Source: Pseudomonadota bacterium (GTDB lineage Bacteria; Pseudomonadota; Gammaproteobacteria; Burkholderiales; JAKAFK01). From it: a DNA stretch of 42,225 nt. Position numbers and translations under genes: made by a program. Below the pieces are notes generated by a model, which saw nothing but the letters and a program-made list of their open reading frames with translations, searched no databases and was not told the DNA's origin. The stretch spans positions 1 through 42,225 of the forward strand of contig JAKAFK010000027.1 of NCBI GenBank assembly GCA_021817985.1, read 5' to 3'. Shown piece by piece: positions 22,207-31,043 of this stretch. Position 1 is the first letter of the stretch; each line of letters starts with the position of its first letter.

Positions 22207-23445
22207 TCAGACGGCCGAACCCATCTTGAAGATAGGCAGGTACATCGCAATCACAAGGCCGCCGATGAGCGTGCCCAGGACCACCATGATGATGGGTTCC
22301 ATCAGGCTGCTCAGGCCGTCCACCGCATCGTCGACGTCCGCTTCCAAAAAGTCCGCAACCTTGCCGAGCATGGCGTCCAGCGAGCCCGATTCCTCACCGA
22401 TGGCCGCCATCTGCAACACCATGTTGGGGAACAGGTTGCTGTTCTGCATGGCGACGGTCAGGCTTGTGCCCGTGCTCACCTCAGACTGTATCTTCTTGGT
22501 CGCTTCCAGGAAGATAATGTTCCCCGCCGCGCCGCCGACCGAATCCAGAGCCTCGACGAGGGGTACGCCGGCGGCAAACATGGTGGACAGGGTGCGCGTC
22601 CAGCGCGCGATGGTCGCCTTCTCGATGACCGGCCCGAAGATCGGAATCTGCAGCAGGAGCCTATCCATGACCCGCTGCATGGGCTTCGAGCGCTTCCAGG
22701 CATAGAAGAAGCCCCATAGGCCGCCGCCCAAGACCCCGAAGATGAGCCACCAGTAATGGACGAAGAAATCGGAGATGGCGATCACCACCAGGGTCGGTGC
22801 GGGCAGATTCGCGCCGAAGCTCGAGAACAGGTTCTTGAACGCGGGGATGACGAACAGCATGATGATCGTCGTGATGACGAAGGCCACGACGATCACGGAG
22901 ATTGGATAGATCATCGCCGACTTGATCTTGCCCTTGATGGCGAGGATTTTCTCCTTGTAGGTGGCGAGGCGCTCGAGCACCGTGTCCAGAATCCCCGCCT
23001 GTTCGCCGGCATGGATGAGGTTGCAAAACAGGGTGTCGAAGTACACGGGATACTTGGAAAACGCCTGCGCCATGCTGGAGCCGGATTCGATGTCCGACTT
23101 GATCGAACCCAGCAGGCGCTGGACGGCCGGGTTGGCATGGCCCTTGGCCACGATGTCGAAGGCCTGCAGCAAGGGGACGCCCGCCTTCATCATGGTCGCC
23201 AGCTGGCGGGTGAACAAGGAAATGTCGGCCTCCTTGATCTTCTTGCCCTTGGCGAAGGCGCTTTGTTTCTTGACCTTGAGGACCTTGATGCCCTGCCGCC
23301 GCAAGGTTGCATTGACCAGCGCGTCGCCGCTGGCGAGCATTTCCCCGCTGACCTTCTTCCCTTTCTTGTCGACGCCTTCCCAATGGAAGGGGATCTCTTT
23401 TCGCGCCGCCTTGGGTGCGGCCTTTGCCAGTTTCGCGACTGCCAT
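22207..23445 (-). CDS. pilC: PilC, type IV pilus inner-membrane platform protein
   Basis: GspF-family platform protein on which the pilus motor acts. The 412-residue product has two repeated GspF domains, each with FTRQLATMMKAGVPLLQAFD- or WTRTLSTMFAAGVPLVEALD-type starts, and three long membrane segments (about 178-203, 230-252 and near the C-terminus, MEPIIMVVLGTLIGGLVIAMYLPIF seen in parts). The N-terminal 70 residues (FHWEGVDKKGKKVSGEM) match PilC. The start at ATG 23445 is 11 bp after the pilB stop, supporting one operon. Confidence 0.96.
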   Translation of the reverse strand: MAVAKLAKAAPKAARKEIPFHWEGVDKKGKKVSGEMLASGDALVNATLRRQGIKVLKVKKQSAFAKGKKIKEADISLFTRQLATMMKAGVPLLQAFDIVAKGHANPAVQRLLGSIKSDIESGSSMAQAFSKYPVYFDTLFCNLIHAGEQAGILDTVLERLATYKEKILAIKGKIKSAMIYPISVIVVAFVITTIIMLFVIPAFKNLFSSFGANLPAPTLVVIAISDFFVHYWWLIFGVLGGGLWGFFYAWKRSKPMQRVMDRLLLQIPIFGPVIEKATIARWTRTLSTMFAAGVPLVEALDSVGGAAGNIIFLEATKKIQSEVSTGTSLTVAMQNSNLFPNMVLQMAAIGEESGSLDAMLGKVADFLEADVDDAVDGLSSLMEPIIMVVLGTLIGGLVIAMYLPIFKMGSAV

Positions 23446-23456
23446 GTCTTCAGTCC

Positions 23457-25163
23457 TTATTCGTTGGTGACCGCTTCCACTTCCTCCAGGGAGGTGACGC
23501 CGGCCATGACCTTCAGCAACCCCGACTGGCGCAGGTCGCGGATGCCCTCGCGGCGCGCTTGGTCGGCGATGTCGAGGGCGGTCCCGTTCTTCATGATGAT
23601 GCGGTTCATCTCCTCGGAAATCGGCATCACCTGATAGATGCCCACTCGCCCCTTGTATCCGGTGCCGGCGCACAGGTCGCAGCCGACATGGCCGTATACG
23701 GGCCACGAGCCCTCCAGCTGCGCTTCGGAGAAGCCCGCCCGCAGCAAGGCTTCACGCGGGAGCTCGATGGGCTGCTTGCAGCTGCACAGGCGGCGCGCGA
23801 GGCGCTGGGCCGTGATCAGCGACACCGACGAGGCGATATTGAAGGGCGCCACGCCCATGTTCATGAGACGCGTCAGGGTCGTGGGCGCGTCATTGGTGTG
23901 CAGCGTCGACAGGACCATATGGCCCGTCTGCGCAGCCTTGATCGCGATGTCGGCCGTTTCCAGGTCGCGGATCTCACCCACCATGATGACGTCCGGGTCC
24001 TGGCGCAGGAAGGCGCGCAAGGCGGAAGCGAAGGTCAAGCCGGCCTTCTCGTTGACGTTGACCTGATTGATGCCCGCCAGGTTGATTTCGGCCGGGTCCT
24101 CCGCCGTCGAGATGTTGACCCCCGGTTCGTTGAGGAGGTTGAGGCAGGTATAGAGGGACACGGTCTTGCCGCTGCCGGTCGGTCCGGTCACCAGGACCAT
24201 GCCGTAAGGCCGCCGCACGGCCGAAATCAAGGATTCCTTCTGGTCGGGGTCGTAGCCCAGGGCTTCGATCCCCAGCTGTGCGCTGGACGGGTCGAGAATC
24301 CGCATGACGATCTTCTCGCCATGCAGGGTCGGCAGGGTGCTCACGCGAAAGTCGATGGCCCGGGTCTTGGACAGCACCAGCTTCATCCGCCCGTCTTGCG
24401 GCACCCGCTTCTCCGAGATATCCATCTTGGAGATGACCTTGATGCGCGAAGCGATCTTCTCCTTGATCGCGAGGGGAGGCTGTGCGATTTCGTAGAGCAC
24501 GCCGTCGCGCCGATAGCGGATGCGGTAGAACTTCTCGTAGGGTTCGAAATGGATGTCGGAGACGTTTTGGTTGATCCCGTCGAGCATGATCTTCTGCAGA
24601 TACTTGACGACGGGGGCATCGTCGACCTCGGCCGCGACGGCGGCATCGGCGGTGGGCGCCTCGTCACCCGTGAGCTCGAGATCGATGTCCTCCTGCACGA
24701 AATTCTTCAAGGTGGTGTCGGAGGCTTCGACGATGCGCCCGATCAGGCGGGTCAGCTTGTCCTCTTCCACCACGATGGGCTCGATCGTCAAGCTGGTCTG
24801 GAACTTGATCTCGTCGAGCGCCTGCAGATTGGTGGGATCCGATACCGCGAGAAAGAGCTTGTGGGCCCTGCGATGCAGGGCCACCGCATGCGCCTTCTGG
24901 ACGAGTCCGGCCTCAAGCGCATCCCCGGGCAGGTAAACCGGATCGACCGCATCGAGGTCGAGCAGGGGGAAGCCGAAGGTCTGGGAGGCGAACTCGGCCA
25001 CCTCGAGTGGCTGCATCTTTTTGGTCTGCAGCAGCTGGGCGACGAAGCCGACGCCCGCCGCCGCGGCTTGCTTTTGGATGTCCTCGGCATCGACCTCCAA
25101 CAAGCGCCCGTGCTGCACCAGCGCGTAGGCAAGACCCGTGATGCTGCTTGGAATGGCGGCCAT
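23457..25163 (-). CDS. pilB: PilB, type IV pilus assembly ATPase
   Basis: Hexameric cytoplasmic ATPase that powers pilus extension. In the 568-residue product, the N-terminal GspE domains run to about 160. The catalytic core has Walker A GPTGSGKT at 327-334, the Asp box (ISTAEDPAE), Walker B (DPDVIMVGEIRD, 389-400) and the His box (LSTLHTNDA). A zinc site is formed by C460, C462, C495 and C498. A near-perfect promoter lies just upstream, so pilB heads a pilBCD-coaE unit. No pilin gene is present here. Confidence 0.97.
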   Translation of the reverse strand: MAAIPSSITGLAYALVQHGRLLEVDAEDIQKQAAAAGVGFVAQLLQTKKMQPLEVAEFASQTFGFPLLDLDAVDPVYLPGDALEAGLVQKAHAVALHRRAHKLFLAVSDPTNLQALDEIKFQTSLTIEPIVVEEDKLTRLIGRIVEASDTTLKNFVQEDIDLELTGDEAPTADAAVAAEVDDAPVVKYLQKIMLDGINQNVSDIHFEPYEKFYRIRYRRDGVLYEIAQPPLAIKEKIASRIKVISKMDISEKRVPQDGRMKLVLSKTRAIDFRVSTLPTLHGEKIVMRILDPSSAQLGIEALGYDPDQKESLISAVRRPYGMVLVTGPTGSGKTVSLYTCLNLLNEPGVNISTAEDPAEINLAGINQVNVNEKAGLTFASALRAFLRQDPDVIMVGEIRDLETADIAIKAAQTGHMVLSTLHTNDAPTTLTRLMNMGVAPFNIASSVSLITAQRLARRLCSCKQPIELPREALLRAGFSEAQLEGSWPVYGHVGCDLCAGTGYKGRVGIYQVMPISEEMNRIIMKNGTALDIADQARREGIRDLRQSGLLKVMAGVTSLEEVEAVTNE

Positions 25164-25185
25164 CTATTTTCCGCAGTGCGTGGGA

Positions 25186-25212
25186 ATTATAGGCAGATTA
25201 TGCCTATGTCAA
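25186..25212 (-). promoter_or_regulatory. pilB promoter with a dyad filling the -35/-10 spacer
   Basis: On the minus strand a perfect TTGACA (25212-25207) and a perfect TATAAT (25191-25186) are separated by only 15 bp. The spacer lies in a perfect 7-bp inverted repeat, ATAGGCA (25189-25195) and TGCCTAT (25201-25207), with 5 nt between arms. The expected start near 25179 gives a leader of about 16 nt. The short spacer plus dyad suggests binding by a regulator; this is inference. Confidence 0.65.
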
Positions 25213-25334
25213 ACTTCGTTTGTAAAGCCGCCGGCCATGCCGGACATGGGTTTTGACGGGCACCGGCCGCCCTTGGTCGGTGCCGAAAATCCGATGCATT
25301 GCATGACCCAATAACGGCCGCCGGGGCAGCGCCT

Positions 25335-26633
25335 TTAGCCGTCTGACCGGAGGGCGTCATTTTCTGCCTCGGTGGCGGGAAAGATGCGGGCCATCTTGAT
25401 GACCCGGTCGTGGGTTTGCACGATTTCGATCGGATAGCCGGCGACCTTCAGGCTGATGCCGCCCTCGGGGATGTCCTGCAGATGCTCGAGCAGCAGCCCG
25501 TTGAGGGTTTTCGGCCCGGTCAAGGGGAAGTGGAGCTTGAGCTTGCGGTTGAGGGTGCGCAGGGCCGCGCCCGCGTCGACCAGGAAGCTGCCGTCCTCGA
25601 GCTTCTGATAGGTACCGGATTGCTGGGGTCCGTGGGTCGTGAATTCGCCCACGATTTCCTCGAGGATGTCCTCCAGCGTGACGAGACCCATGAGTTCCCC
25701 GTATTCGTCCACGACGAGTCCCAATCGCCGGTGATTTTCCTGGAAATGCTGCAGCTGCAGGAGCAGCGGCGTGCCGCCGGGGATGAAGTACGGGTCCTGC
25801 AGCGTCTCCCGCAGCGTGTCCAGGTCCAAGGTGCCGGCGTGGAGCCAGTGCATGACGCGGCGGATATGGATGATGCCGATCACTTCATTGAGTTCGCGCC
25901 TGAACGCGGGCAAGCGCGTGTGGTGGCTGGTCGCCAGTTGCTCGATGATGACCTCCACCGGCGCCTCGATGTCGAGGGCTTCGATCTGGCTGCGGGGCGT
26001 CATGACATCGTCGACGGTGATCGACTGGAGCTCGAACAGATTCAGGAACATGTTCTGGTGTTGGGCCGGAATATACCTGCCGGCCTCGAGGACCGCCGTG
26101 CGCAGTTCTTCCGGGCGCAAGGCCTGGTTGGACTCGCCGACCGGAGGGGTGAGGCGAAGGAGCCAAAGGATCGCGCGCACGAACAGATTGACGAACCACA
26201 CGACGGGATAGGCGAGGCGCAGGAGGGGCGCCAGCACATAGGCCACCTTGAGCGCGATCGTCTCGGCATAGGCCGCGCCCAGGATCTTGGGGGTGACTTC
26301 GCTGAAGACGAGGATTGCGAAGGTGACGGCGAGCGTGGCGAGGGTCAGGGCCAGCCCCCCGTTGCCGAACTCGCGCAGGGTGATCACGGTGACGAGCGCG
26401 GCGGCGGCGGCATTGATGAGGTTGTTGCCCAGCAGGATGACGCCGAGCAGCTTGTCGGTGTGCGCGAGCAGCCCCGAGGTCAGCTTGGCGCCGCGATGGC
26501 CCTCGCGGGCCAAGTGCTTGAGCCGATAGCGGTTGAGCGCCATCATGCTGGTCTCGGAGGTGGAAAAGAACGCGGAAAGGAGAAGCAGGACCACGAGCGC
26601 GCCGAGCAACACGCCTATCGGGATGTCATTCAA
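25335..26633 (-). CDS. CorC/HlyC-family CNNM transporter-like protein (YfjD type)
   Basis: Membrane protein of 432 residues with a CNNM/DUF21 membrane domain (about 1-190; SAFFSTSETSMMALNRYRL, VFSEVTPKILGA), a CBS-domain pair (about 205-325; VDDVMTPRSQIEALD, RLGLVVDEYGELMGLVTLEDILEEIVGE) and a C-terminal CorC/HlyC domain. The family is linked to Mg2+ or Co2+ movement, but the exact substrate is unknown. The start is TTG at 26633, chosen because AGAGG lies 7 nt before it and MNDIP leads straight into the first helix. It follows ypjD on the same strand, the layout beside ffh seen in E. coli. Confidence 0.92.
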   Translation of the reverse strand: MNDIPIGVLLGALVVLLLLSAFFSTSETSMMALNRYRLKHLAREGHRGAKLTSGLLAHTDKLLGVILLGNNLINAAAAALVTVITLREFGNGGLALTLATLAVTFAILVFSEVTPKILGAAYAETIALKVAYVLAPLLRLAYPVVWFVNLFVRAILWLLRLTPPVGESNQALRPEELRTAVLEAGRYIPAQHQNMFLNLFELQSITVDDVMTPRSQIEALDIEAPVEVIIEQLATSHHTRLPAFRRELNEVIGIIHIRRVMHWLHAGTLDLDTLRETLQDPYFIPGGTPLLLQLQHFQENHRRLGLVVDEYGELMGLVTLEDILEEIVGEFTTHGPQQSGTYQKLEDGSFLVDAGAALRTLNRKLKLHFPLTGPKTLNGLLLEHLQDIPEGGISLKVAGYPIEIVQTHDRVIKMARIFPATEAENDALRSDG

Positions 26634-26711
26634 CGATGAACCTCTAAATCAATGAGATGCGATGAGTCTCGGCAACCGGGGGCGATTTGTCAAGGGATGT
26701 CCGCGCCGCGC

Positions 26712-27530
26712 TCAGTGGCGGTGCAGGATGACTTCCAGGACGAACTTGCTCCCGAGATAGGCAAGGGCGAGCATGCTGAAACCGGAGATCGTCCAGCGGA
26801 TGGCCGTGCGTCCCCGCCAGCCGTAGATCGCGCGGCCGGCGAGCAGGGCCGCGAAGATCCCCCAGGAGAGCAGCGCGAAGACGATCTTGTGATTGAATTC
26901 GAGCGGCTTCCCGAACATTTGCTCGGAGAAGAACACCCCACTGACGACGGTTGCCGTGAGCAGCAGGAAACCGAGCCAGATGAGGCGGAACAGCAGATTC
27001 TCGAGGGTCTGCAGCGGCAGCTTCTGCAGCATGAGCGGCATGGCGCCGCGGTGCAGCCGTCTTTCGATGAAGGCCATCAGCAGGGCGTGGGCGGCGGCGA
27101 TGGTGAACAGTCCGTAGGCCAGGACGGAAATGAACAGGTGAATGCGGAACGCCGGCAAGGCCGCATAGGCCAGATCGTCGGATTCCGGAAAGATCGCGGG
27201 CAGCAGCACACAGACGGCGGCCACGGGCAGCATGAGCGCCTGCAGTCCTTCCACTTCGTAGACGAAGCTGCCGAGCCAGTAAATGACGATCGTGGCGAAG
27301 GCCATCATGGACACGGCGTTGCCCAGACCCAGGTTGAGCTCCGCCCCGATGTCCATGGAATGGTACAGCGCGGCCGCATGGAGCGCCAAGGGGACCACGA
27401 TGGCCACCTGCTCCCAGGTGGGGCGCAGCAGGGGGCAGCGGCGCGGGTTCAACGTGAAGCGCGTGCGCGCGAAATGGAACCCCAGTGATGCATAGAGTAC
27501 GCTGGCGAGAAGCGAGAGGGTCAGTTGCAT
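26712..27530 (-). CDS. ypjD: YpjD, CcsA-like cytochrome c assembly family membrane protein
   Basis: Integral membrane protein of 272 residues with about eight hydrophobic helices. It belongs to the CcsA/CcmC-like family; the YpjD branch has no firmly proven role. Seen are the conserved HIFxSVLAYGLFTIAAAHALLMAF-type helix (FRIHLFISVLAYG), LPLQTLENLLFRLIWLGFLLL (split here), SGVFFSEQMFGKPLEFNHK and SWGIFAALLAGR, including the His that could contact haem. It is divergent from ffh, with only 97 bp between starts, and shares a direction with corC 78 bp downstream. Confidence 0.9.
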   Translation of the reverse strand: MQLTLSLLASVLYASLGFHFARTRFTLNPRRCPLLRPTWEQVAIVVPLALHAAALYHSMDIGAELNLGLGNAVSMMAFATIVIYWLGSFVYEVEGLQALMLPVAAVCVLLPAIFPESDDLAYAALPAFRIHLFISVLAYGLFTIAAAHALLMAFIERRLHRGAMPLMLQKLPLQTLENLLFRLIWLGFLLLTATVVSGVFFSEQMFGKPLEFNHKIVFALLSWGIFAALLAGRAIYGWRGRTAIRWTISGFSMLALAYLGSKFVLEVILHRH

Positions 27531-27555
27531 TATGGTAATCGGCGGAAAAATTTAG

Positions 27556-27561
27556 TATAAC
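27556..27561 (+). promoter_or_regulatory. candidate -10 box for ffh
   Basis: TATAAC in an AT-rich patch 67 bp before the ffh ATG, in the divergent ypjD-ffh gap. No clear -35 at the right distance, so this is a weak call. Confidence 0.35.
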
Positions 27562-27627
27562 TCTAGACCACCCGGCCGCAAAGCTGTTCCGGCCATTTGA
27601 CTCTCCTTCCATCGAGCGCAAATCATC

Positions 27628-28977
27628 ATGTTCGACACCCTGACGAGCCGCCTGAGCGGCGTCATCAAGAGCCTGCGCGGTCAGGCGCGCCTCACCGAGG
27701 CGAATATAGCCGATGCGCTGCGCGAAGTGCGCGTCGCGCTCCTCGAAGCCGATGTCGCGCTTCCCGTGGTCAAGGCCTTCATTGCCAACGTGAAGGCGCG
27801 CGCCTCGGGCCAGGAGGTGGCGGCCAGCCTCACGCCGGGCCAGGCCCTGGTGGGGCTCGTCTACGAGGAGCTGGTGCGCCTCATGGGCGAACACAATGCC
27901 GCCTTGAACCTGAACACCGCGCCCCCCGCCGTGATCCTCATGGCGGGCCTGCAGGGCTCCGGCAAGACGACGACCTCGGGCAAGCTGGCGAAGTGGCTGC
28001 ATGAGAACGGGAAGAAAAAGGTCTGTCTGGTCAGCTGCGACGTCTATCGGCCGGCGGCCATCGAGCAGCTCAAGGTGCTGTCGGCGCAGGTCGAGGCCGA
28101 TTTCGTTCCCGTCGAGCCCGGCGAGCAGCCGGTTGCCATTGCGCGGCGCGCGCTCGAGCATGCGCGCAAGCAGCTCGCGGACGTCCTGATCGTCGATACC
28201 GCCGGGCGCTTGGGCGTCGACGAGGCGATGATGGCGGAGATCAAGGCGCTCCATCTGGCCTTGGATCCCGCCGAGACGCTCTTCGTCGTGGACGCCATGC
28301 AAGGCCAGGATGCCGTGAACACCGCCAAGGCCTTCCACGACGTCCTGCCGCTGACCGGCGTGGTGCTGACCAAGTTGGACGGCGACTCGCGCGGGGGCGC
28401 CGCATTGTCGGTGCGCTTTGTGACGGGCAAGCCGATCAAGTTCGTGGGCGTGGGCGAAAAGCTCGCGGGGCTCGAGCCCTTCCATCCGGAGCGGATGGCC
28501 TCGCGCATTCTCGGCATGGGCGATGTCCTGTCCCTGATCGAAGAGGCGAGCCGCGGCGTCGACAAGGAAGAGGCCCTCAAGCTCACCAAGAAGCTCAAGT
28601 CGGGCAAGGACTTCGACCTGGATGACTTCAAGATGCAGTTCATTCAGGTGAAGAAGATGGGCGGCGTGGGCGCGCTGCTGGACAAGCTGCCCGGCCAGCT
28701 GGGCCAGATGGCCGGCAATGCCCAGGTGGACGACAAGTTCATCAGCCGGCTGGAGGGCATCATCAATTCCATGACGCCAGGCGAGCGGCGCAACCCCGTC
28801 ATCATCAAGGCCTCCCGCAAGCGCCGCATCGCGCAGGGGGCGGGGGTGAGCGTCCAGGAGGTCAACCGCCTGCTCGCCCAGTTCGAGCAGACGCAGAAGA
28901 TGATGAAAACGCTGGCCAAGGGCGGCATGGGGAAGATGATGCGATCCATGCGCGGCATGTTTCCGGGCGTGCGCTGA
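27628..28977 (+). CDS. ffh: Ffh, signal recognition particle GTPase
   Basis: With 4.5S RNA it forms the SRP, which targets membrane proteins co-translationally. The 449-residue protein has the N domain (residues 1-90, ALLEADVALPVV), the GTPase G1 loop GLQGSGKTT at 107-115, DVYRPAAIEQL, DTAGRLGVDEAMM, TKLDGDSRGGAALS, and the Met-rich M domain ending in MMKTLAKGGMGKMMRSMRG, which binds signal peptides and RNA. Full length and normal. rpsP follows after 94 bp but has its own promoter. Confidence 0.98.
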   Translation: MFDTLTSRLSGVIKSLRGQARLTEANIADALREVRVALLEADVALPVVKAFIANVKARASGQEVAASLTPGQALVGLVYEELVRLMGEHNAALNLNTAPPAVILMAGLQGSGKTTTSGKLAKWLHENGKKKVCLVSCDVYRPAAIEQLKVLSAQVEADFVPVEPGEQPVAIARRALEHARKQLADVLIVDTAGRLGVDEAMMAEIKALHLALDPAETLFVVDAMQGQDAVNTAKAFHDVLPLTGVVLTKLDGDSRGGAALSVRFVTGKPIKFVGVGEKLAGLEPFHPERMASRILGMGDVLSLIEEASRGVDKEEALKLTKKLKSGKDFDLDDFKMQFIQVKKMGGVGALLDKLPGQLGQMAGNAQVDDKFISRLEGIINSMTPGERRNPVIIKASRKRRIAQGAGVSVQEVNRLLAQFEQTQKMMKTLAKGGMGKMMRSMRGMFPGVR

Positions 28978-29003
28978 GCACCGCCGCCCTCCGCAAAAAG
29001 GAC

Positions 29004-29033
29004 TTGCCAGCGAGGGGTTCGGCGGGGTAGAAT
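29004..29033 (+). promoter_or_regulatory. sigma-70 promoter of the rpsP-rimM-trmD-rplS operon
   Basis: TTGCCA (29004-29009) and TAGAAT (29028-29033) with an 18-bp spacer, 38 bp before rpsP. Expected start is near 29040. The match is good on both boxes. Confidence 0.65.
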
Positions 29034-29071
29034 TCCCGTCTTTTTCCAGCTTCGTGGGTGAGAGTTAAGCC

Positions 29072-29326
29072 ATGGTTGTGATTCGACTTTCGCGCGGCGG
29101 CGCCAGAAACCGTCCGTTCTACAACGTGGTGGTCGCCGACTCGCGCAACCGTCGCGATGGGCGTTTCATCGAGCGCCTCGGGTTCTACAACCCGGTCGCG
29201 CCGGGGGGGCAGGATGCGCTTCGCATCAACCTCGATCGCGTGACGCATTGGCAAGGCGTGGGCGCGCAGGTCAGCGACGCGGTCGCCAAGCTCGTCAAGC
29301 GCGCGGGAGCGAAAGCGGCTGGCTGA
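29072..29326 (+). CDS. rpsP: Ribosomal protein bS16
   Basis: Small-subunit ribosomal protein of 84 residues. [41 protein letters not shown] (quoted in part: [15 protein letters not shown]) is the strongly conserved bS16 start, and the [20 protein letters not shown] end also fits. First gene of the rpsP-rimM-trmD-rplS set, combining 30S assembly, tRNA methylation and ribosomal proteins. The following rimM frame begins at or before its stop codon. Confidence 0.97.
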   Translation: MVVIRLSRGGARNRPFYNVVVADSRNRRDGRFIERLGFYNPVAPGGQDALRINLDRVTHWQGVGAQVSDAVAKLVKRAGAKAAG

Positions 29327-29339
29327 CGATCTGGTCGTC

Positions 29340-29819
29340 ATGGGGCAGGTGGTCGCCCCGTTTGCGGTCAAGGGCTGGGTCAAGGTCAAGCCCTACACCG
29401 ACACGCCCGGGGCGTTGCTGGACTATCCTGTCTGGTGGCTCGGCGAGCCCGAGCAGGCCCGTGCGGCCAAGGTGATCCAGGCCCATGTGCATGGACCTTC
29501 GGTTGTCGCGCTCCTGGAGGGCTGTGCCGACCGGGAGGCTGCCGCCCGCCTCAACGGGGCGCTGGTGAGTGTCCGGCGCGAGGAGCTGCCGCCCGCGGCC
29601 ACCGATGAGTATTACTGGCGCGACCTGATCGGGTTGGCGGTCGTCAACCGCCAGGGCGTGTCGCTGGGACGTGTCGATCGGCTGCTTGCGACCGGCGCCA
29701 ACGACGTCCTGGTCGTCGAGGGCAGCCGTGAGCGCTTGATCCCCTTCGTGGGGGCGATCGTGTCGGAGGTCGACCTGACGCATCGCCGGATCGTCGTGGA
29801 TTGGGAGCCGGATTTTTAA
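29340..29819 (+). CDS. rimM: RimM, 30S maturation factor (true start probably upstream, non-AUG)
   Basis: Binds uS19 and helps mature the 16S rRNA 3' domain. The product has the N-terminal RimM domain ([12 protein letters not shown], then DYPVWWL), EEYYWRDL-type [14 protein letters not shown], and the PRC barrel ([32 protein letters not shown]). From the first ATG (29340) it has 159 residues, but the conserved first beta-strand reads DDLVVMGQ, and the codons for DDLVV lie upstream in the same frame. No ribosome site serves 29340, while GGGAG at 29305-29309 lies 9 nt before an in-frame CTG at 29319. The real start is therefore probably 29319. Confidence 0.92.
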   Translation: MGQVVAPFAVKGWVKVKPYTDTPGALLDYPVWWLGEPEQARAAKVIQAHVHGPSVVALLEGCADREAAARLNGALVSVRREELPPAATDEYYWRDLIGLAVVNRQGVSLGRVDRLLATGANDVLVVEGSRERLIPFVGAIVSEVDLTHRRIVVDWEPDF

Positions 29820-29842
29820 GCGCCGTGAAGGGAACGCGCACG

Positions 29843-30607
29843 TTGGAGTTCGACGTCGTCACGTTGTTTCCCGAGATGTTCGAGGCGGTGAGGCGCTATG
29901 GCGTCACGCGGCGGGCCGAAGAGCAGGGATATTACCGGCTGACGCTGTGGAATCCGCGGGATTTCGCCGACAACAGCTATCGGGCGGTGGATGACCGCCC
30001 ATACGGAGGCGGGCCGGGCATGGTCATGCAAGGGCCTCCGTTGGAGAAGGCCGTCGAGGCGGCCAAGGGGCGCCAGGCAGAACTCGGTCTCGCGCCGAAG
30101 GTGATCTACCTGTCGCCGCAGGGCAGCGTGCTTGACCACCGCAAGGTGATGGCGCTGGTCGCGCAGCCTGGGTTGGTGCTGCTGGCCGGCCGTTACGAGG
30201 GTGTCGACGAGCGGCTCTTGCAGCGGGAAGTGGACGAGGAGCTGTCGATCGGCGACTACGTGCTTTCGGGCGGGGAGCTCGCCGCGATGGTGCTGATCGA
30301 TGCCCTCGTGCGGCAGCTGCCCGGGGTGCTCAATGACGCCCAGTCGGCGCTCGAAGACTCTTTCGTGCAAGGGCTGCTGGACTATCCGCACTATACGCGC
30401 CCGGAGGAGTATGCGGGCCTGAGGGTGCCGGAGGTTCTGCTGTCCGGCAATCATGCGAGGATCGCGCGCTGGCGGTTGAAGCAGGCGTTGGGGAAGACAT
30501 GGCTTCAGCGTCCCGATCTGCTGGCGGATCGGGTATTGGACGATACGGAGCGCGCGCTGCTCGAGGAGTTCCAGCGCGAGTTTCGGGACGGCGCGACGAA
30601 GGATTGA
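29843..30607 (+). CDS. trmD: TrmD, tRNA (guanine37-N1)-methyltransferase
   Basis: Makes m1G37 in tRNAs, preventing frameshifts. Using the TTG at 29843 the protein has 254 residues, the usual length, and begins [16 protein letters not shown] as in the family. AAGGGA at 29828-29833 is well placed for this start. In-frame GTGs at 29825 and 29801 are alternatives without good ribosome sites. The SPOUT trefoil-knot motifs are clear: [53 protein letters not shown] and [12 protein letters not shown]. Confidence 0.96.
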   Translation: MEFDVVTLFPEMFEAVRRYGVTRRAEEQGYYRLTLWNPRDFADNSYRAVDDRPYGGGPGMVMQGPPLEKAVEAAKGRQAELGLAPKVIYLSPQGSVLDHRKVMALVAQPGLVLLAGRYEGVDERLLQREVDEELSIGDYVLSGGELAAMVLIDALVRQLPGVLNDAQSALEDSFVQGLLDYPHYTRPEEYAGLRVPEVLLSGNHARIARWRLKQALGKTWLQRPDLLADRVLDDTERALLEEFQREFRDGATKD

Positions 30608-30650
30608 GGCGAGCGGCCGGGCAAGGATAGGCTTAAGGAGTGTTGACAAA

Positions 30651-31028
30651 ATGGATCTCATCAAACAGCTTGAAGCAGAAGAAATGGCGCGCCTGGGCAA
30701 AACCATTCCGGATTTTGCCACGGGCGATACCGTCGTCGTGCAGGTGAAGGTCAAGGAAGGCGAGCGCGAACGCGTTCAGGCCTATGAGGGCGTCGTGGTG
30801 GCCAAGCGCAATCGCGGCCTCAATTCCTCGTTCATCGTGCGCAAGATCTCTTCCGGGGAAGGCGTCGAGCGGACCTTCCAGACATACTCGCCGCTGGTGG
30901 CCGGCATCGAGGTGCGCCGTCGCGGCGACGTGCGGCGCGCAAAGCTGTACTACCTGCGCAGCCGCTCCGGCAAGTCGGCCCGGATCAAGGAAAAGCTGAC
31001 CGCGCGCAAGGCGGAGTCGGCCGCCTAG
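30651..31028 (+). CDS. rplS: Ribosomal protein bL19
   Basis: Large-subunit protein of 125 residues at the 30S-50S interface. Conserved stretches are [40 protein letters not shown] (given in part) and [31 protein letters not shown] in segments. The C-terminal tail ([18 protein letters not shown]) is basic and a little longer than the E. coli protein. An AAGGAG-type site (near 30634-30640) precedes the ATG. Last gene of the rpsP operon. Confidence 0.97.
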   Translation: MDLIKQLEAEEMARLGKTIPDFATGDTVVVQVKVKEGERERVQAYEGVVVAKRNRGLNSSFIVRKISSGEGVERTFQTYSPLVAGIEVRRRGDVRRAKLYYLRSRSGKSARIKEKLTARKAESAA

Positions 31029-31043
31029 CCATAAGCCCTGCGC

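Noticed and set aside
23415-25256. Plus-strand 613-codon frame opposite pilB
   Set aside because: Mirror of the conserved pilB frame; low-complexity Gly/Arg/His/Asp composition with no motifs.
25250-25285. GGCACCG/CGGTGCC hairpin between corC and pilB as a terminator
   Set aside because: The stem is only 7 bp with a long loop, and no T-run follows on the minus strand.
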